In this document: positions 12,824-26,901 of the stretch, piece by piece
Layout: every line of letters begins with the position of its first letter
How positions within the stretch are numbered: position 1 is the stretch's first letter
From: Antedon mediterranea
Lineage: Eukaryota > Echinodermata > Crinoidea > Comatulida > Antedonidae
NCBI RefSeq assembly: GCF_964355755.1
Contig: NC_092671.1
Location: 16,587,501-16,651,500 of the forward strand
Reading direction: 5' to 3'
Length of the DNA: 64,000 nucleotides
Program-made: the position numbers and the translations under genes
Notes under the pieces: generated by a model
The model's input: only the letters and a program-made list of their open reading frames with translations
What the model was told of the DNA's origin: nothing
Database searches by the model: none

Positions 12824-15800
12824 CTGCTATAACAATCTGAAAAATAAAATAAAATTATGCATTTAAAAAAAAATGTATTCAATGTAGTTAAATGACTAAT
12901 GTAATAGTTGATTAAAAGTTGCAAAATATGGGAGTATAGTGTTCTTGGTAACATACAGTTACCATCCATATGTAATAAATTATTATATTACATATTCCTG
13001 ACAACTACAATTCAAACTGCACAGAACCATTGTCAAATACCAAAGTGACATACTGTAGGAAACATTCTCTCAAAACATACAGCATCTATGATGAGATACT
13101 ACTGTATAGTCATACTCACTTGTGGCAACTAGCTCTGACCACTCCAAAAACAAACCCAACATGTAAAACTTAGTAATAATAGTGGTTTAATTATCCAAGT
13201 TGCTCATGTTTAATAATCAATCCTCCCTCCCTTCCTCTTTAAATGATCTGTCCATTCTGATTGGTTAAGTTCATATTAACATGATAGTCTCATTTAAATC
13301 TCTAGTACTGTACTCGAGTTCACCAACAGTTCGAAAATCGTTTACTTTAACTGCGAGACGGTCGGTAACGAGACATTGCAAGAGAGATTGTTGCATGTTA
13401 TTGATTGATGACAATCTGGTAAAATTCTGATGAATTCAAGATATGTATTATAGGAATTGATAACCTCAATCAAAGAAACTCTGATACAGGAAATGAATCG
13501 AAATGCCCATGAAATTTCCCCTGCTTATCTGGACAGCGCAAAATCTAACTTAATGCGACATAACCATTAAAGTTTTAAATGGATTCGGAAATCGGTTCTC
13601 CAGGGTAAGAGACATAGAGATTGCCCTCTGACACAAGATGAAGTTTTAGCCACGTATAAATATTTGATCCAATAAAAAATGGCCAACAAATTACTCTGCA
13701 CATGAAATAATCACTCAAATGGCATTTCATAATAGACTACAACTGTAAAACACAAATTATTAACATAATGTCAATGCTACTGCACGACATAATGGATTCA
13801 GACAAAACCGTGAACTTTAAACCTCTTATTCTATTCCTTGTTTGATACTATTAATAAAAAACAGTTCAGTTATCACTGTAAACTGTCACGAAGTGAAAGT
13901 TTATTCAAAACTCTTTCCTACGCCACAGCCAAAAAAATATATATTTTTAATTTTTTACAGCTTCATTTATAGTTCAATGTTGATGCCGTAATATTAATAA
14001 TGAGTTTCTATCAAGAAATGTTTAATCATTTGTAATGAAATGAGATAAAACATGTTTGGAAATCCCCAGCCACTGTGTAAAAAATTGTAGGTAGGACTGA
14101 AACAAAAACAAAACATATTCAGATTAATAACTACATTTCTTATCCTGTAAAGTTGATTAAACTCGCCTCCTGGCAAAATTAAAAACGTGACCCCTAGCAT
14201 TAACAACGAATAATTAACTATTTCTGAGCAACACTATTGAACTCATATAAAAAGATATAAATATTTACATTAACTCATACAGTAGCTGTGTAAAAGTAAT
14301 ATAAAACAACATACGGTAACAATATTCTAAAATCGTCATAAAAAAAACCAACTACAGACTCTAAACAATCATAAGTATAAGAATGCTACTTTCATTTTTT
14401 GGTTTAACAGAGGAGACGTCATTCAATGTCGTGCTAAAAAAAATTATTTAATAATTGAAAACATGAACATTTATTTTAAAATTCATTGCAGTTAATAGAT
14501 AGTGGCAATTCTAACATAATCTATAATATATATTGCAATTCTGCATTTCTCTCCATTTCTGACAGGTTATGAAATTTCATCATGTTTTTACTGACTTCAA
14601 TATAATTATTGTTTCCGTAAGTTTATTTTATTTATTTATTTCCTTTTATTGCATCAAGTAAACAGTGATGGAGTTGACATAAATATTTTAAAAAAATTAT
14701 TAAAGTAAAAAAAAACAAACAAAAAAACATAGTTTGTGAGACTACGGTATATAATACAGTAGCTTCATAATTTAACATCATAATAGGGCATTATTGGTGT
14801 TTCTGGCGCTAGCCGACTACTGTATGGATGTTTACAAGCCCGTAGCCAGGGGTGCCCTTTTCAAACTAGAAACAAGCAGACTCAGGAGATTTTAGAGGTC
14901 TAAAAAGTAAAGTGCAGTGTTCTGTTGGACGCAAAATGAAAGTTTACAGAAGAAAATGGTGTTAATTACCTAATGCTATACAGTTCAGTAGCATTAAGTG
15001 GCTATTATAGCCTGGAATTAGAACACTATTATATACTGCAGAAGGAATTTGCTGGTACAATTGATAAAGACTGACTATATTTTTGTAGCAGTGCCAACAT
15101 GTACTACTAGCAAGAACATTCTGGAATACTGTAAAAGTTCAATATGCTATGTTTAATAATTCAAGGTACTGGAGGCCTACTGTACAGTAGGCCTACTGTA
15201 CAGTACTGTATATAAAACCCCTTTTTTCAGATTTGCAATTGGATGGATGAAAAAGTTGTTTTATATTTTTACCTATTACTAAATATAAAATATAACCATT
15301 TAATTTAAAAAAGCATTTTGTTGCATTGACTGAGTTTCTAAATTAAATACTATAGTAAGTTGGAACAAAATTGGATACTGAGGCCCATATACTTGAAAAC
15401 AAAGGGTGATAAACAGATGAACTTTATATAATAAATGTAAACTAAAATTATGTTGCCAACTGAGACACATGGTTTAAGATTGTCTGAATGATAGTGAAAA
15501 GGATAAAAACTGTTTTTACAATAAATCCCCCATTACGAAGAATTCGCTGCTGTGGAACACTTTGCTCGTGTAATATTATTATTTACTTTACATATTGATC
15601 ACATGACAATATACAGCAAAAGTGTAATATTGACAGCATTATGAAGTCTGATTTCATTTGGAGAACTTGATAGTGTATTTGCTGGAAGGTTAGAAAAAGC
15701 AGTGTGGAATGTAGGTCAGATGAAAGAGCTTCTAGTAACCAAGTAACTAGTGAAATTGACACAGCATATATACTAACTGTATACCACTACAGTATATTAT

Positions 15801-16205
15801 TTTATTATCTATTATACAATGTACCCTTTATTCTAGAATAAACAATCATTAAAATACAACAAAGGGAAGGGGGAAATGTACAGTATTTATGTAATCTTAA
15901 ATGTACAATATTCACTACGAGAATAAACCTTTTATTCGTTATTTATATTACATATTCCTTTAGGGTAAATATGTGTCAAGAAATATGAACTGAAATCAGC
16001 TCTGGTATAGAGGGGCCAGCACTAAAAAGCCAGGGTAATTTCCCCACTCTTTTAAAGGTATAAATTCATCATAGATTTGTTTATTTTCCTATAACTAGTA
16101 GTAGTGAGAAATTGATGTATTATTATAAAGTCATTATTTAAATTGTATGAACAAAAATGTTTATATTTTAATATGTATGTCTACAATAGATGACAAGTAC
16201 AGTAT

Positions 16206-16258
16206 TTGTATAGTTGTAAGGTTTGTATAGTTGTAAGGTTTGTATAGTTGTAAGGTTA
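16206..16258. repeat. Three-copy 17-bp tandem repeat
   Basis: The unit GTATAGTTGTAAGGTTT occurs three times in a row with near-perfect identity; the last copy ends GTTA instead of GTTT. Confidence 0.9.
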
Positions 16259-18059
16259 GTATGTACTTTGAATTAATACAGAAAACAAGCATATAATTAC
16301 TAACCCATCACATAAAGACACATGCACATCTGTGTTTATTAACTAGAATACAAAATAATCAACTTGGGTTTTTCATTTAAATCAGATTTTGAGTATAGAT
16401 TATCAGCGAATCTCCAGTGTATGTCCGATATATTATTAACCTTAATTTTCCGAAACTAGGTCAAGTTATAATCTCAATTTTGAAACCATACGGGACACAA
16501 CCACTACTTAAAAGTTTCTGCAAACTTTGCTTCGTAGAATACAATATGGACACTGTACGGCTAATAGTAATAAACATAATTTAATTACTGTGTGCAAATA
16601 TTAAATGATTAAGGTAAAGAATTGTTTGCAATGTACTGGTAACACTGCAGCATGTCATGAAATCAGCCAATCAGAGCCTGTGGAATCCTATTGTGAAGTT
16701 ATCCACTTGTACTGATGGCCGTAAAGACTTTTAGCACTCAATCGCAACCTGTATTTAACATGGGCCAGATGTTCATATTTGCGACAATGGGTGTCGCAAT
16801 TTGCTATCTGTACACTACAGTACAACTGGTCAAAATGTGATGTTTGTAGGAATACTGTAAACTCATTGAGCAACTCAGTAAAAATATAAATAATAAAGAT
16901 AGGTCTGAATAATTCATACTTTTCCTTAGGAACTACTGTATATACACATATATGAAATATTCTCTCTGTACTTATTTTCTATTGAAAAACTACAAAGAAC
17001 ATAACATTGGTTTCCTTTGGTACTGTTGAACCATGTTGAACCTTAATTTTCTAAAGCCTAGTTTGGTTGTCATTGTGTAATAACTAATTGGTGGTTTGCT
17101 GATAGAGAACAAATGAAAATGTTTTTTATTGGATGATTTTTTTATTGGTAAGAAAATGCACGTTTGTAAAAATATAGTGTTCAAACTATTCTTTTCTTCT
17201 TAATAGAAACGGGGCCCTTCAGTACTACATGCAATGTAATCAGTGGTGTAAGATTAATTTCAAGCTAATGTGGCTTTCAACTTTGTTTTAAGTGACCTAG
17301 ATTCTCTGTACAGTACGTTAGCTTGTTGAATTATTAAATGCATATACTTCATTGTACTGTACTATATGATATTCTGTACAGGATGACCTACAAAAGTACA
17401 AACCTTTATTATTAGTATATTACAACATTGATACCACTAATTACATTGTTAAAGTTTCACATGTTAATTTCAATGGGTTATTTGATGAGATTAGATTTGT
17501 ATCTTTTACTTTCATATCATCTTTGGATTTGCATGACACTTAGTAAGTGTATTGTTTTCTATTGTTATAAAAGATAAAGAAAGTAGATTTTTTTTAAATA
17601 TACAGTAAAAAATATTGCTCAGTTCTTCCGGAAAACCAGCTCAAATGTAGGTTGGGTCCGCCAGGCCCGGAACAATTATTGATGCTAAATGAACTTTTGG
17701 ATGGATCTACAGACAGACAAAAAAAAAATATAAATCTATTAATAAGCGTGTTGTCAGTGTCACTAATATACAAGTGCCTGTATACCACCTCCTTTCTTAT
17801 ATAAAAAAGTCCGGATGAGAAACATTTATTTTTTATTACTTATTTTTACCAGCTATTCTGGTCTGTACAAACTGTTTAGAATAACCATACTGAAAACAAT
17901 TCCTATATCAAAACAGATAAAGAAAATAGTTTTATCATATCCGACAATATACTACTAATGTAGAGAACTGTGTTTGTAAGTTAACAGAAACCATGGATAT
18001 TTCAAATTCTACAAAATCTACAAATTTAACATAATATTTCTGGGCAGTACACCGGAAGA

Positions 18060-18240
18060 CGATTCCCTTCTCCTTTTAAAAAATGTACTGCATTTTTTAA
18101 CGTCAATAGCTTAACGTCTCATCTGAAAGACGGTGCACTATTCCGACTGCCATACGGAGAGCGATGATGGGATCTGCATCATTATGGACCAAACAAAACC
18201 TATGTTCTTTTACAGTTCACCTCACAACACAGTGAATTTT
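18060..18240 (-). mobile_element. Decayed SINE-like tail (relative of the element at 48944)
   Basis: On the minus strand, CTTTCAGATGAGACGTTAAG resembles CCTTCGGATAGGACGTACAG of the 5S-derived SINE near 49070. Neighbouring ACACTGTGTTGTGAGGTGAA and CACCGTC blocks are typical of SINE 3' bodies. No promoter head is recognisable, so this is called a fragment only. Confidence 0.4.
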
Positions 18241-21200
18241 AGGGAGTTTAGCCGACTGCTCTTTTAATTTAAATGTGTAAAAAAGTGTACAAATATTATG
18301 AAAAACAAACAACTTAATAATTATACTGGTACACAAAGAGGGAAATATCATAGTTTATGTTAAAGAGGTTAGAAATTTCCATGTTGTGCCAAGGTAGTAA
18401 ATCAATCTAATGGCTACCATAGATAGTAGTCCAAGCAAGCAATGGTTCACTTGTATATAGACTGACCTAGATTACAAGCTATTTGAATGATAGCGTTTTA
18501 TGAAAAGCAATTTATAGGCTAAATAGCTAGCTAGCTATTTCATTACAAAAACTTATGTAATATTAATAAATACTGTACTGTATTATTAATAATATTATGC
18601 ATGGTCTTCACTTTAATATTGGCATACAGTACAATATAAATAATGAGTCTTTACTCTAACTAAACAACACAACAATACACTATGATTAAGGGGCTAAATC
18701 TTAAAATTAAAAGTACCTGTTATTTTGTTAAACAATTGCTAATATCAACAATTGTACAGGTTTATTTGTACAACATGGTCAAAATAATTTTATAGTACAT
18801 ACAGTACCTTACGCTTTACAGCCAGTTCCAAAGGATACGCAACAATCTCACAGCTGAGCCAGTGCTTGGATTAGAGACGTAGTGTATTGCACAAAAGACA
18901 AGACCCAATTGTCATATTAAGTTCCACTTTTTCAAACAATTTTCAAACTATTTTACACAATACAATCTTAGAGAGTTTTTACAAGGAAGTCCGAGTAGAC
19001 AAGACCCAATTATACTTGTACTAAGACCCACTTTGTGAAAAGCACAGACCTACTTGTAAAGCGATCGATTGCCCTTGTGTTTATATCACCATTCTCTCAT
19101 TAATTCAGTTCACGCTTCAATGACCCCTGACCCACTTTCCTGCCGTGCAGTTAAAGTCTTTCTCCCGCTGTTACAACCGTTCCCCACAAGTATCACATAC
19201 CAGTGAAACAAAAAAAATACACTTGTGTTAACATTAGGTGATTGTCCAGGGAGTGAGTTATTTATAGTAGTGAATATCAGACAATGGTAACCGGACGAAA
19301 GAGCACATACAACCTCCAATGAACTCTCGTATCTGACATACTTCATAAAAAGAAGGTAATTCATAACTATAATAGGCAAACATAGGCTATGTGCGTCAGG
19401 CCTACTTTCATTGCCAAAACAACATAGAAGGTATAGTGTCCTATATTAATAACCTGGTTGTCTAAAGGGAGGCTGATTGAATATTTGGCCATAATAAGTC
19501 CCATGGCGTTTTAAATTTAATAATGAAGATAAAACCACATGTATTAAATATTTTAGTTAGAAAACACAAATGACTCCACTGTAAAAAACATACTTTCTGT
19601 ATCAACAACGTAAAAAAAACAATTTTAATTTCTATTCTATAGTAGGATTAGGCTGTTTGCCAGAATGTCTAGTAGTAGACCAACGTTCCGCAAACTAATG
19701 TATGGAACAAACATCAATTACAAATTACTTTTTTTAGTTGTTTCGTCCATTCATAGGCAACAGTTGATTTTTCAGTGGCTAAAACTGTATAATATCATCC
19801 AGTATATACAGTATTGTTGTATAGGCCTAAGTACAACAAAAAGAATTCAACCGACTTCGTTAATCAACTTGATGATATGGTGACAGCAATACATGCTTTT
19901 TACTAGTTATGATTGTGATAATGCATAGTGTAAAATATTACATCCATATGTGTCATGTGCGTTTTAAAGGGAAAACTCCGGTCTGTGCTGAATTTCCTTG
20001 ACATTGCCGCAATTTTCAGTGTCCATATTCCTAAAATATTAGGTAGTATGACTATTTAATTTTCTTAAAATGATGCTTTATAAACGAATTCCATAAAAAC
20101 CGAAAACCACATGGCTGGTATTATTAATAATGTTATACTAAATAGCATATAACAAGTTTGCATTTGAGTGAACCAATTGCTTTTAAATAATTTTGCCCAG
20201 AAACCTGAGTCAAAACATTTTCACAAACAAGCCTTTGTTTCATTATAGAAGCTACAGTACTACTAATAAATCATGAATGGTACTGCTATTCTCTAGGCTA
20301 ATCAGAAGTTGAGTCCAACTTGCTTTTTACAGCAAACTATCACCTGCTTTGAAAGTGTAAATTGGATATTAAGAAAGATATACAATACAAAACACAGCCT
20401 TAGGTACAGATGTCTTATGTCTGAATCATACTTTTAATATTCTAAATAATTGCACTGGGTTGCCAAATTTTCCTTGATTTATATTCTATCTTAAAAATGG
20501 GATATCCATTCTTTCCGTTCTTTTGTATTTGTTCTTGTAATTTTTATGTCATTGACGCATTGATATAGTGAATAATTATTTATAGAATGACCAAAATTAA
20601 AAGACATTAAATTCTACTAACTTTCAATTGTGCAATTGTAAAATTATTGTACTGTGTATCCTCTTTGTACAGTATCTTATATGTCATCTATATAGTATCA
20701 TTTAAATCATATCATACTCAAATTGGCTACAATTATTTCTAACAACCACCAAACACCAAATCAAATTTATTCAACTTATGGAATCTTTCAATTTAACAAA
20801 TGTTTCTGTTTCTATGATATAATATAAATATGCCATAAATAACAATTGATTTTAAATTAAGAGTTGATATTATATTAGTCATGAGATTAGCTTTCAAGAT
20901 AGTTGAGTTATAAGACCTTTGGGATCAGAACTGTAATAAGCTGGACAGGCCTGAGGCAGATTTGCTATTAAACTGGTGAGGATGGTCATCTACTGATAAA
21001 ATGACCTGCTATAATTGTGACATGTGTATGCAGATTGAAAGCAAGAGGAAAAATAATTGTTACATTAACTGTCAATGGTGTTCAAAAGGAACTGGATAAG
21101 ATGACCTTCCTTCAGGTGTCCTAAATCTTTAAATGAAGAGTAAAGGTTACACATTAAAACTACCAATACAAAAGAGCCAAAGGGAGAAACATAGTCATCA

Positions 21201-21900
21201 CCAATTACAATTCAAAAGTAAATATAGTACAATAGGTGTATTGTTATATACCCAGAAAGGAAAGTAAAATGGGGTACATCCTATTGCACAAAATAAACCC
21301 GTAGCCAACAGAAGGTTCAAACTATTTAGGCCAGTAGCCTTTGTTTTCTATACCAACAGTGGAAAGTTGATAGAAAAATGGGCCTAAACAAACCTACCAT
21401 ATCTCAGTTTTATTCAAAATTAAATAAAGCCAAATTAAAAATGAATGCATTACTTAGTTAAATCATAATAATACTTATGTACTGTATTTAGACAAAAAGA
21501 CAATAACAAAATTGTTTATACTTTGGTTATTAATTTAATTTTACTAATACTTGCTGTACAATTTCTACAAAATTAATTTAGAAAATAGGCAAACACTCCT
21601 TGTGTCCATTTAAATTGTCACCTCAATTTGACTCAGACAGATTTGGTTTTCCCAGAGAAATAAGGTTTTCCAAACCATTTAAAAATAAAACTGTTTTAAT
21701 TTAGTAATTTATACTACAAAGAATATTAATTGAATTTTGAAACAACTAAAAATTCAATTATTAAAAACATTGTAAAAACAAAATCCCAACAATAGCTATT
21801 AAAGTCTGCAAAATATTACCTTATTTCAATTTAGGATAGAATTGATAGGTTATTTAGAACAAGGCAGCCTGTCCTATATACTACTATATGTAGAGTATTA

Positions 21901-22976
21901 GGCCCTGTTCAGACCCATGGCGTTAGACCGTTTTAGCGTACGACGCTAAAAGAATGTGTGTCTGAACAGTTGAGGATTAGCGTACAACGCGTCGTACAAC
22001 GGTTGTAGCGTTGTAGTGGAAAACGGTTGATAGTACCGTTTTAGCGTACGACGCTACTGTAAGTCAACGTTGTATCCAATCAGAACGTTTCCTGTTATGA
22101 CGCGAAACAAGAATTGACCTAGGCTGACATCTTGTATCGTCAATGTGTGAGATGGATTTCAATAACAAAAAGGCCAGAATAAATAAGGCCTAACTACACT
22201 ACAAATACAACTGTTACAAAGGCTACAAACTACTATCAACTGATTACCAATATATTTTCTAACAAATGACTTAAATACATGCACCTTGTATTTAAACATA
22301 GGGACTACGATCCCATCCGCTTTTTAGGCCTAGCTAGGCCTAGAGCCATTCACGCATTTCATTCAAGCTAAAAACTAGCGTGGGACATCAAGTCAGTCAT
22401 TCATACAAGGCAGACTAGACTGGACAAGTTTAATGCTGAAAACCCCCTAACTCCTAAACAAATCAGTAAACAAACAAGGGGAGCTGTGTCCCTTTTATTA
22501 GCAAGTTAAGGGTTATTTTCAACCGACTGGACCAAAGAATATATATCTTTGACTGGACTGAATAGACTAATCACAATCATTTTTTTCTTCATCATTACGA
22601 GGCCTGCTTTATTTTCGTAACACAAGAGCCTGGGGAAAATGTTTTTTACTACAAACAAAATAAAAACAATAGAAACAGAAATTTGGCACTACTATATTTC
22701 TTATAAATGCTGAGGTATGTTTTATTTACGGCAAATTTTGTCATAATTGTAGGGCTGAGATCTAGGCCTATATACAGTGGAAATAATGATGAAAACACGT
22801 GGGTAAGAGCACATGAATATGCAACTAGAAACAACCTGGATGACGTACTTCCGTTGTAACGATAATCGTACGCTATGGGTCTGAACACCTCGTTTTTTTC
22901 TCTGCGGTTTGTAACGTGACCTTGATAGTAACGTTGTACGCTAAAACGGTCTAACGCCATGGGTCTGAACAGGGCC
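21901..22976. mobile_element. Harbinger-like nonautonomous DNA transposon, 1076 bp, TTA target duplication
   Basis: Long terminal inverted repeats begin GGCCCTGTTCAGACCCATGG and continue through GCGTTAGACCGTTTTAGCGTAC; the right end is their complement with few mismatches. The element is flanked on both sides by TTA (21898-21900 and 22977-22979). A 3-bp TWA duplication with GG-starting TIRs is the PIF/Harbinger pattern. The interior has further GTACGACGCTA and ACAACG inverted blocks near the left end. I see no transposase motif, so it depends on an autonomous partner. The minus-strand open frame inside (22649-22984) reads into the TIR and is not a gene. Confidence 0.85.
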
Positions 22977-23000
22977 TTACACACACTTCAGTAGTTGATG

Positions 23001-23021
23001 CATGGAGGAAAAACCTCCATG
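23001..23021. repeat. Foldback micro-insert 3 (21 bp, 7-bp direct repeats)
   Basis: Arms CATGGAGG and CCTCCATG surround an A5 loop, bracketed by GTTGATG at 22994-23000 and 23022-23028. The CATGGAG terminus is shared with the insert at 8125. Confidence 0.75.
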
Positions 23022-23025
23022 GTTG

Positions 23026-23075
23026 ATGTTAGCACAAGGCTACCCTATGTATGTTAGCACAAGGCTACCCTATGT
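23026..23075. repeat. Perfect two-copy 25-bp tandem duplication
   Basis: The 25-bp unit starting ATGTTAGCACAAGGCTACCC is repeated exactly twice, immediately right of foldback micro-insert 3. Perfect identity implies a recent event. Confidence 0.95.
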
Positions 23076-24402
23076 CTATGCACTTTCAATTAAATTTCAT
23101 TTCTCTTCATTTCTATTCAGAGATAAGAGACATAAGTAGGTCAAATCTATGAAGGTCATTCTGTAAAAAGGTCAATCAACCTTCAAAGGTATATAGCTTC
23201 TGTGGATACAATCTCTGTGGTAGTTTTTTTTGTATTATAAATAATATTATTTTACTTTTAATATTTGTTTTGTAACTAGCATTATAAAGTATATATTAGG
23301 CCACAACACAGTACATGATTTTTCCAATTAAATTTAGGGGAATCAATTGCAGTTTCCTGAACTTGTATTCAACATTGTACATTATTAAATTTATTAAATC
23401 AAAATAATACAAAAGGCAATGATTATGCCCTTGCTTCTAAATAACCTTGTAAAGTAACTTGACATAAAATAATGAATGAAAGTAAATTACAGCATCAATT
23501 TCTTTTAAGAAAAAAGCCATACATTTATACATTTTTTTTCTGAAATTGTAATATTTTTCCCCAAGCTCCGATGCCCTTAAATACTTTCTGTTTTAATTTT
23601 GTTTCACACAACTTGAGTATTATGCTTTCAAACATTAAATGGATCTATTGGGACTCTAGTGAATTCAACTGATACAGTCCTATGGAATTTCGAACAATAA
23701 AGATGATTGATATTGAAAAATGTTTTTTTTTTATTGTTGTTAATTTTATATATGTTCTTAAATATATTCACAACTAAGTAATTTGTTGTTACTATTTTGG
23801 TCTGGCTTCTTCCTTGCAAATTTTTTTTTTATTTAGTGCTGCATAAGTTTATAGTCACTACCATAAATTAGTTTGTGCTATTGTACACTAAAGGTAAAAT
23901 GTTTTAATGAATACATGAATACTTATTAAAATGTAATACCTGCACTTTATGAACTAATAATTTATGTAATTAACAGATAAAGAAAGTATAAAGTAAGGTT
24001 ATAACAGTACAGTTAAATGACCTAATTCTCGATTTATTTATAAATTTGCCAGACATCTTAACCTACATATAAAGAACTAATAAACAAACGTAATAGTCTG
24101 ATAGTGTTTATCACCATTCAGTACTGTTTCTTGATGAACTTTTTCTTATGTCAATAAATTTTCCCCAGACATGTTTAAATTTTCTGTTGATAATTTCTCA
24201 TGACATCCATTTAGTTTTCTTTGTTGTTGGTACAGTATGTTTTATACTATAAATGTATAACAGTTTTCATTTCCATATACAGTATGGAGAGTAGAGTAGA
24301 GGTTCAAACTTATTTCTTGTTTTGGTTACTGTAGAAACTGTTTAAATCGGGAATGAGGGGTTAAAGTAGACATAAATTGAATACAGTACATCATATTGTT
24401 AA

Positions 24403-24997
24403 AGGCCAGGTGCGGGCAAAAAATTTCTATTGATCATACATTCCAATAATTTTTGATCTATAGTTTGCCCTATGTTTCATAATTTTTGAGATTTTACTTG
24501 TGTTACACAAGCTTGTTGAAAATAAGCACTTTCTTATCAGTGGGGGGGATAGTTCAAATTACACAGCAAAATCTCTATTCTTTTGTACACAAATTTTGTA
24601 AATAGAGAGGCATTTTAAAAATCTATGAAAAATAAAGGGTGTGGTAAAAAATGTTATCAGATGACTAAATATAGATAATATAACTTGAATATTACATTTC
24701 TGATATTTTTAATCAACTTCAGATTTTTATTTTTATGCTATAGCAAACATTATCCACCGTATATCCACCATCTTTTTTCACCATCTAGGGAGTCACCAGA
24801 CAAGTTATTACATTAGGTTAACTACCTAACTACTGAAAAAAAGTCTTCCTGGTTTTTATGGAAGAATTTTGCAAAATTTTGTATTTTACCATATTAAGGG
24901 AAATTCATGTTTTTTCGTCTTGATTTCTGTTACAAATATTTTATTTATGTACAATTAACCAAATATTATATTTAAAATTCCTGCCTGTACCTGAGCT
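24403..24997. mobile_element. TTAA-flanked inverted-repeat element A, 595 bp
   Basis: The left end is TTAA then AGGCCAGGTGCGGGCA. The right end, read inverted, is TTAA then AGCTCAGGTACAGGCAGG. The ends match imperfectly over about 25 bp. TTAA lies at 24399-24402 and 24998-25001. No coding capacity is seen. TTAA duplication is the hallmark of piggyBac-type transposition, but the terminal bases AG are not the usual CCY of piggyBac, so the superfamily is left open. Confidence 0.7.
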
Positions 24998-25075
24998 TTA
25001 ATAGCAGTTCTACTCTTTTCCTAGTTTTCATTTTCTAACTTCAAAATGTTCTATTTTATGGGTACTGTACACATA

Positions 25076-25581
25076 CAGTAGAACCTCCATTTTACGTACG
25101 GTACGGGACTGAAAGGCGTACGTAAAACAAAGGATTCGTAAAAGGTTGACCTTAAATTGACCCCAAATACGTAGAGATCGTAGGTAAAAGCTACCCTTTG
25201 TCTACTTTACTGAACAGCATGCAGGTTGTCACTAGCTAGGCCTTGCCTAGACTATTCAGGCCAGGCTAGCAGGCCTAGCAAGATGTGAGGCCTAACTAGA
25301 AAAGTACAGTACTGTACAGTATATACAGGCTGTGAGATGTTTAAATAAAGTGTAAAATATCAATTTTCTTGTATTTTCTATCAATAAAAACAGTCGCTGC
25401 TTAAATGCACGTGCGTAGCTTGTCTCAAACACACATAACACACGTCACACACACAGCCACAGCTTTTTTGTTGTTAAATTGCGCCCTCAATGTAAGAAAA
25501 TGATGACGTCATCGGTTATTTTAAGCGTACGTAAAATCAAGGGAACGTAAAATCAGGGTACATAAAACACAGGTTCTACTG
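25076..25581. mobile_element. TA-flanked Tigger/pogo-like nonautonomous element, copy 1 (506 bp)
   Basis: It starts CAGTAGAACCTCCATTTTAC after TA (25074-25075) and ends with GGTTCTACTG before TA (25582-25583). TIRs beginning CAGT...AACCT with a TA duplication are typical of the pogo/Tigger branch of Tc1-mariner. Sub-terminal CGTACGTAAAA motifs recur on both sides. A second, inverted copy is at 34021-34531; shared internal blocks include AATGATGACGTCATCGGTTA and GACCTTAAATTGACCCCAAA. Confidence 0.85.
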
Positions 25582-25691
25582 TACTTTAAATAATATTTTT
25601 GTATGTTTTTGTTTTAATTTTTTTTTTAATTATTGCCGACTCATTTGCTCTTATTTCATTCATCAGCAGAATGTTCTTATAAAAGGAATAA

Positions 25692-26063
25692 GGGTGAAGT
25701 TCAGATCCATGGCGGTAAATGCTTTTTTATCGCAAGCAATGTCATAATATAATTAGCGTCGTAACAGCAAAGTGTTCAGATTTGCTTAACTAACGCTTTC
25801 GTTTGTAGTGCCACCAATTTGGGCAAACATCTGGTATTCAGAAGTAAATTTGATTGGTTAGGTCAAAATCGTTGATGCATGACTTTCGTATCGTCAGCGT
25901 CGTTCACTAGTCTCATACATTGAGCTGTTGTAACGAACGATCAGTGTTGTAAGAGGTGGCTTCCAATAATCTTTTTCGGGTTCAGACCTACAGTAGGAAT
26001 ATGATGGCGTACAGTACACTGTGTATAATACGAAAGCATAACTCCGTAGGTCTGAACAGGCCC
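25692..26063. mobile_element. Harbinger-like MITE related to the 21901 element
   Basis: The left end GGGTGAAGTTCAGATCCATGG and the right end, inverted GGGCCTGTTCAGACCTACGG, resemble the TIRs of the 21901-22976 element. Flanking TAA on the left and TAG on the right fit a diverged 3-bp TWA duplication. An internal GGGTTCAGACCTACAGTAGG near 25978 suggests a rearranged or nested end. Confidence 0.6.
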
Positions 26064-26901
26064 TAGTTTAGGTTTAATTTAAAGGCATAACAAACCTTGG
26101 ATAAATCTTACCTCAAGGATAAGAATCTCTAAAACTTTAGTCTTTAGGACTAACAAACTAAAAATTGTCTCATCAACAACTATTGTGAATAACATTATGG
26201 CTAACACTTACTTTCACCTTTCAATCTTGCTATAATAAAGGTGGATTTGAAGCATAAGGCTGTTTGCTTATAGCAAGGTTGCTGAATAATAATTACAATT
26301 TGTTTCAAGGTTGAAGCCCCTTTTATTATTAGAGGAAATTCATGTACAACTTTCTTGATTTCTTCTATCTATGTCACCTTTGAGAATGTGACTGAACAGG
26401 CAAATGTGTATGTGGAGAGTTGTGAACAAACCCATTAGGCTAATTCAAAAAAATATACTTGTTTAGCAAATTACCAACAATTTGGCTAGAGAACAAAATT
26501 AAATGCTAATTGAAAAGGATCAAATTAAAAACATTGAATTACTTTAAGGGAGAAAGGCATAAGAGATATTGTGCAAATAAATAACATAATCAAATTTGTT
26601 AATCAAAACATCTTACTATACTATATAACACTAAAATTATGTGTTTTTTTTTATTCATTACTAAATAATGATTTATATAAGGTTAAAGCTGGGTTAAAAA
26701 ACATAAGTAAATTTCACTTTATTATTGGTATTGGGACAAGTCGGCCTGTGATGAATTGGCATAGGACGGTTCATAGGCCTGTATTTTATAAACATAAAAG
26801 GTTCTTCAATAACGTTTAATTTGTGGTTTTGTTTTATATTCAGAAAAACTGTTGGGGTACTGATAAATACTGGATATAGGGCGTAATAAAACATTGCTTA
26901 A

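Noticed and set aside
19110-19379. 89-codon minus-strand frame ending GRKTLTARQESGSGVIEA
   Set aside because: No recognised domain, no neighbouring exon on the same strand, and it sits in repeat-like sequence.
22649-22984. 111-codon minus-strand open frame, one of the longest in the window
   Set aside because: It reads straight through the terminal inverted repeat of the Harbinger-like element, so it is a chance frame in a transposon.
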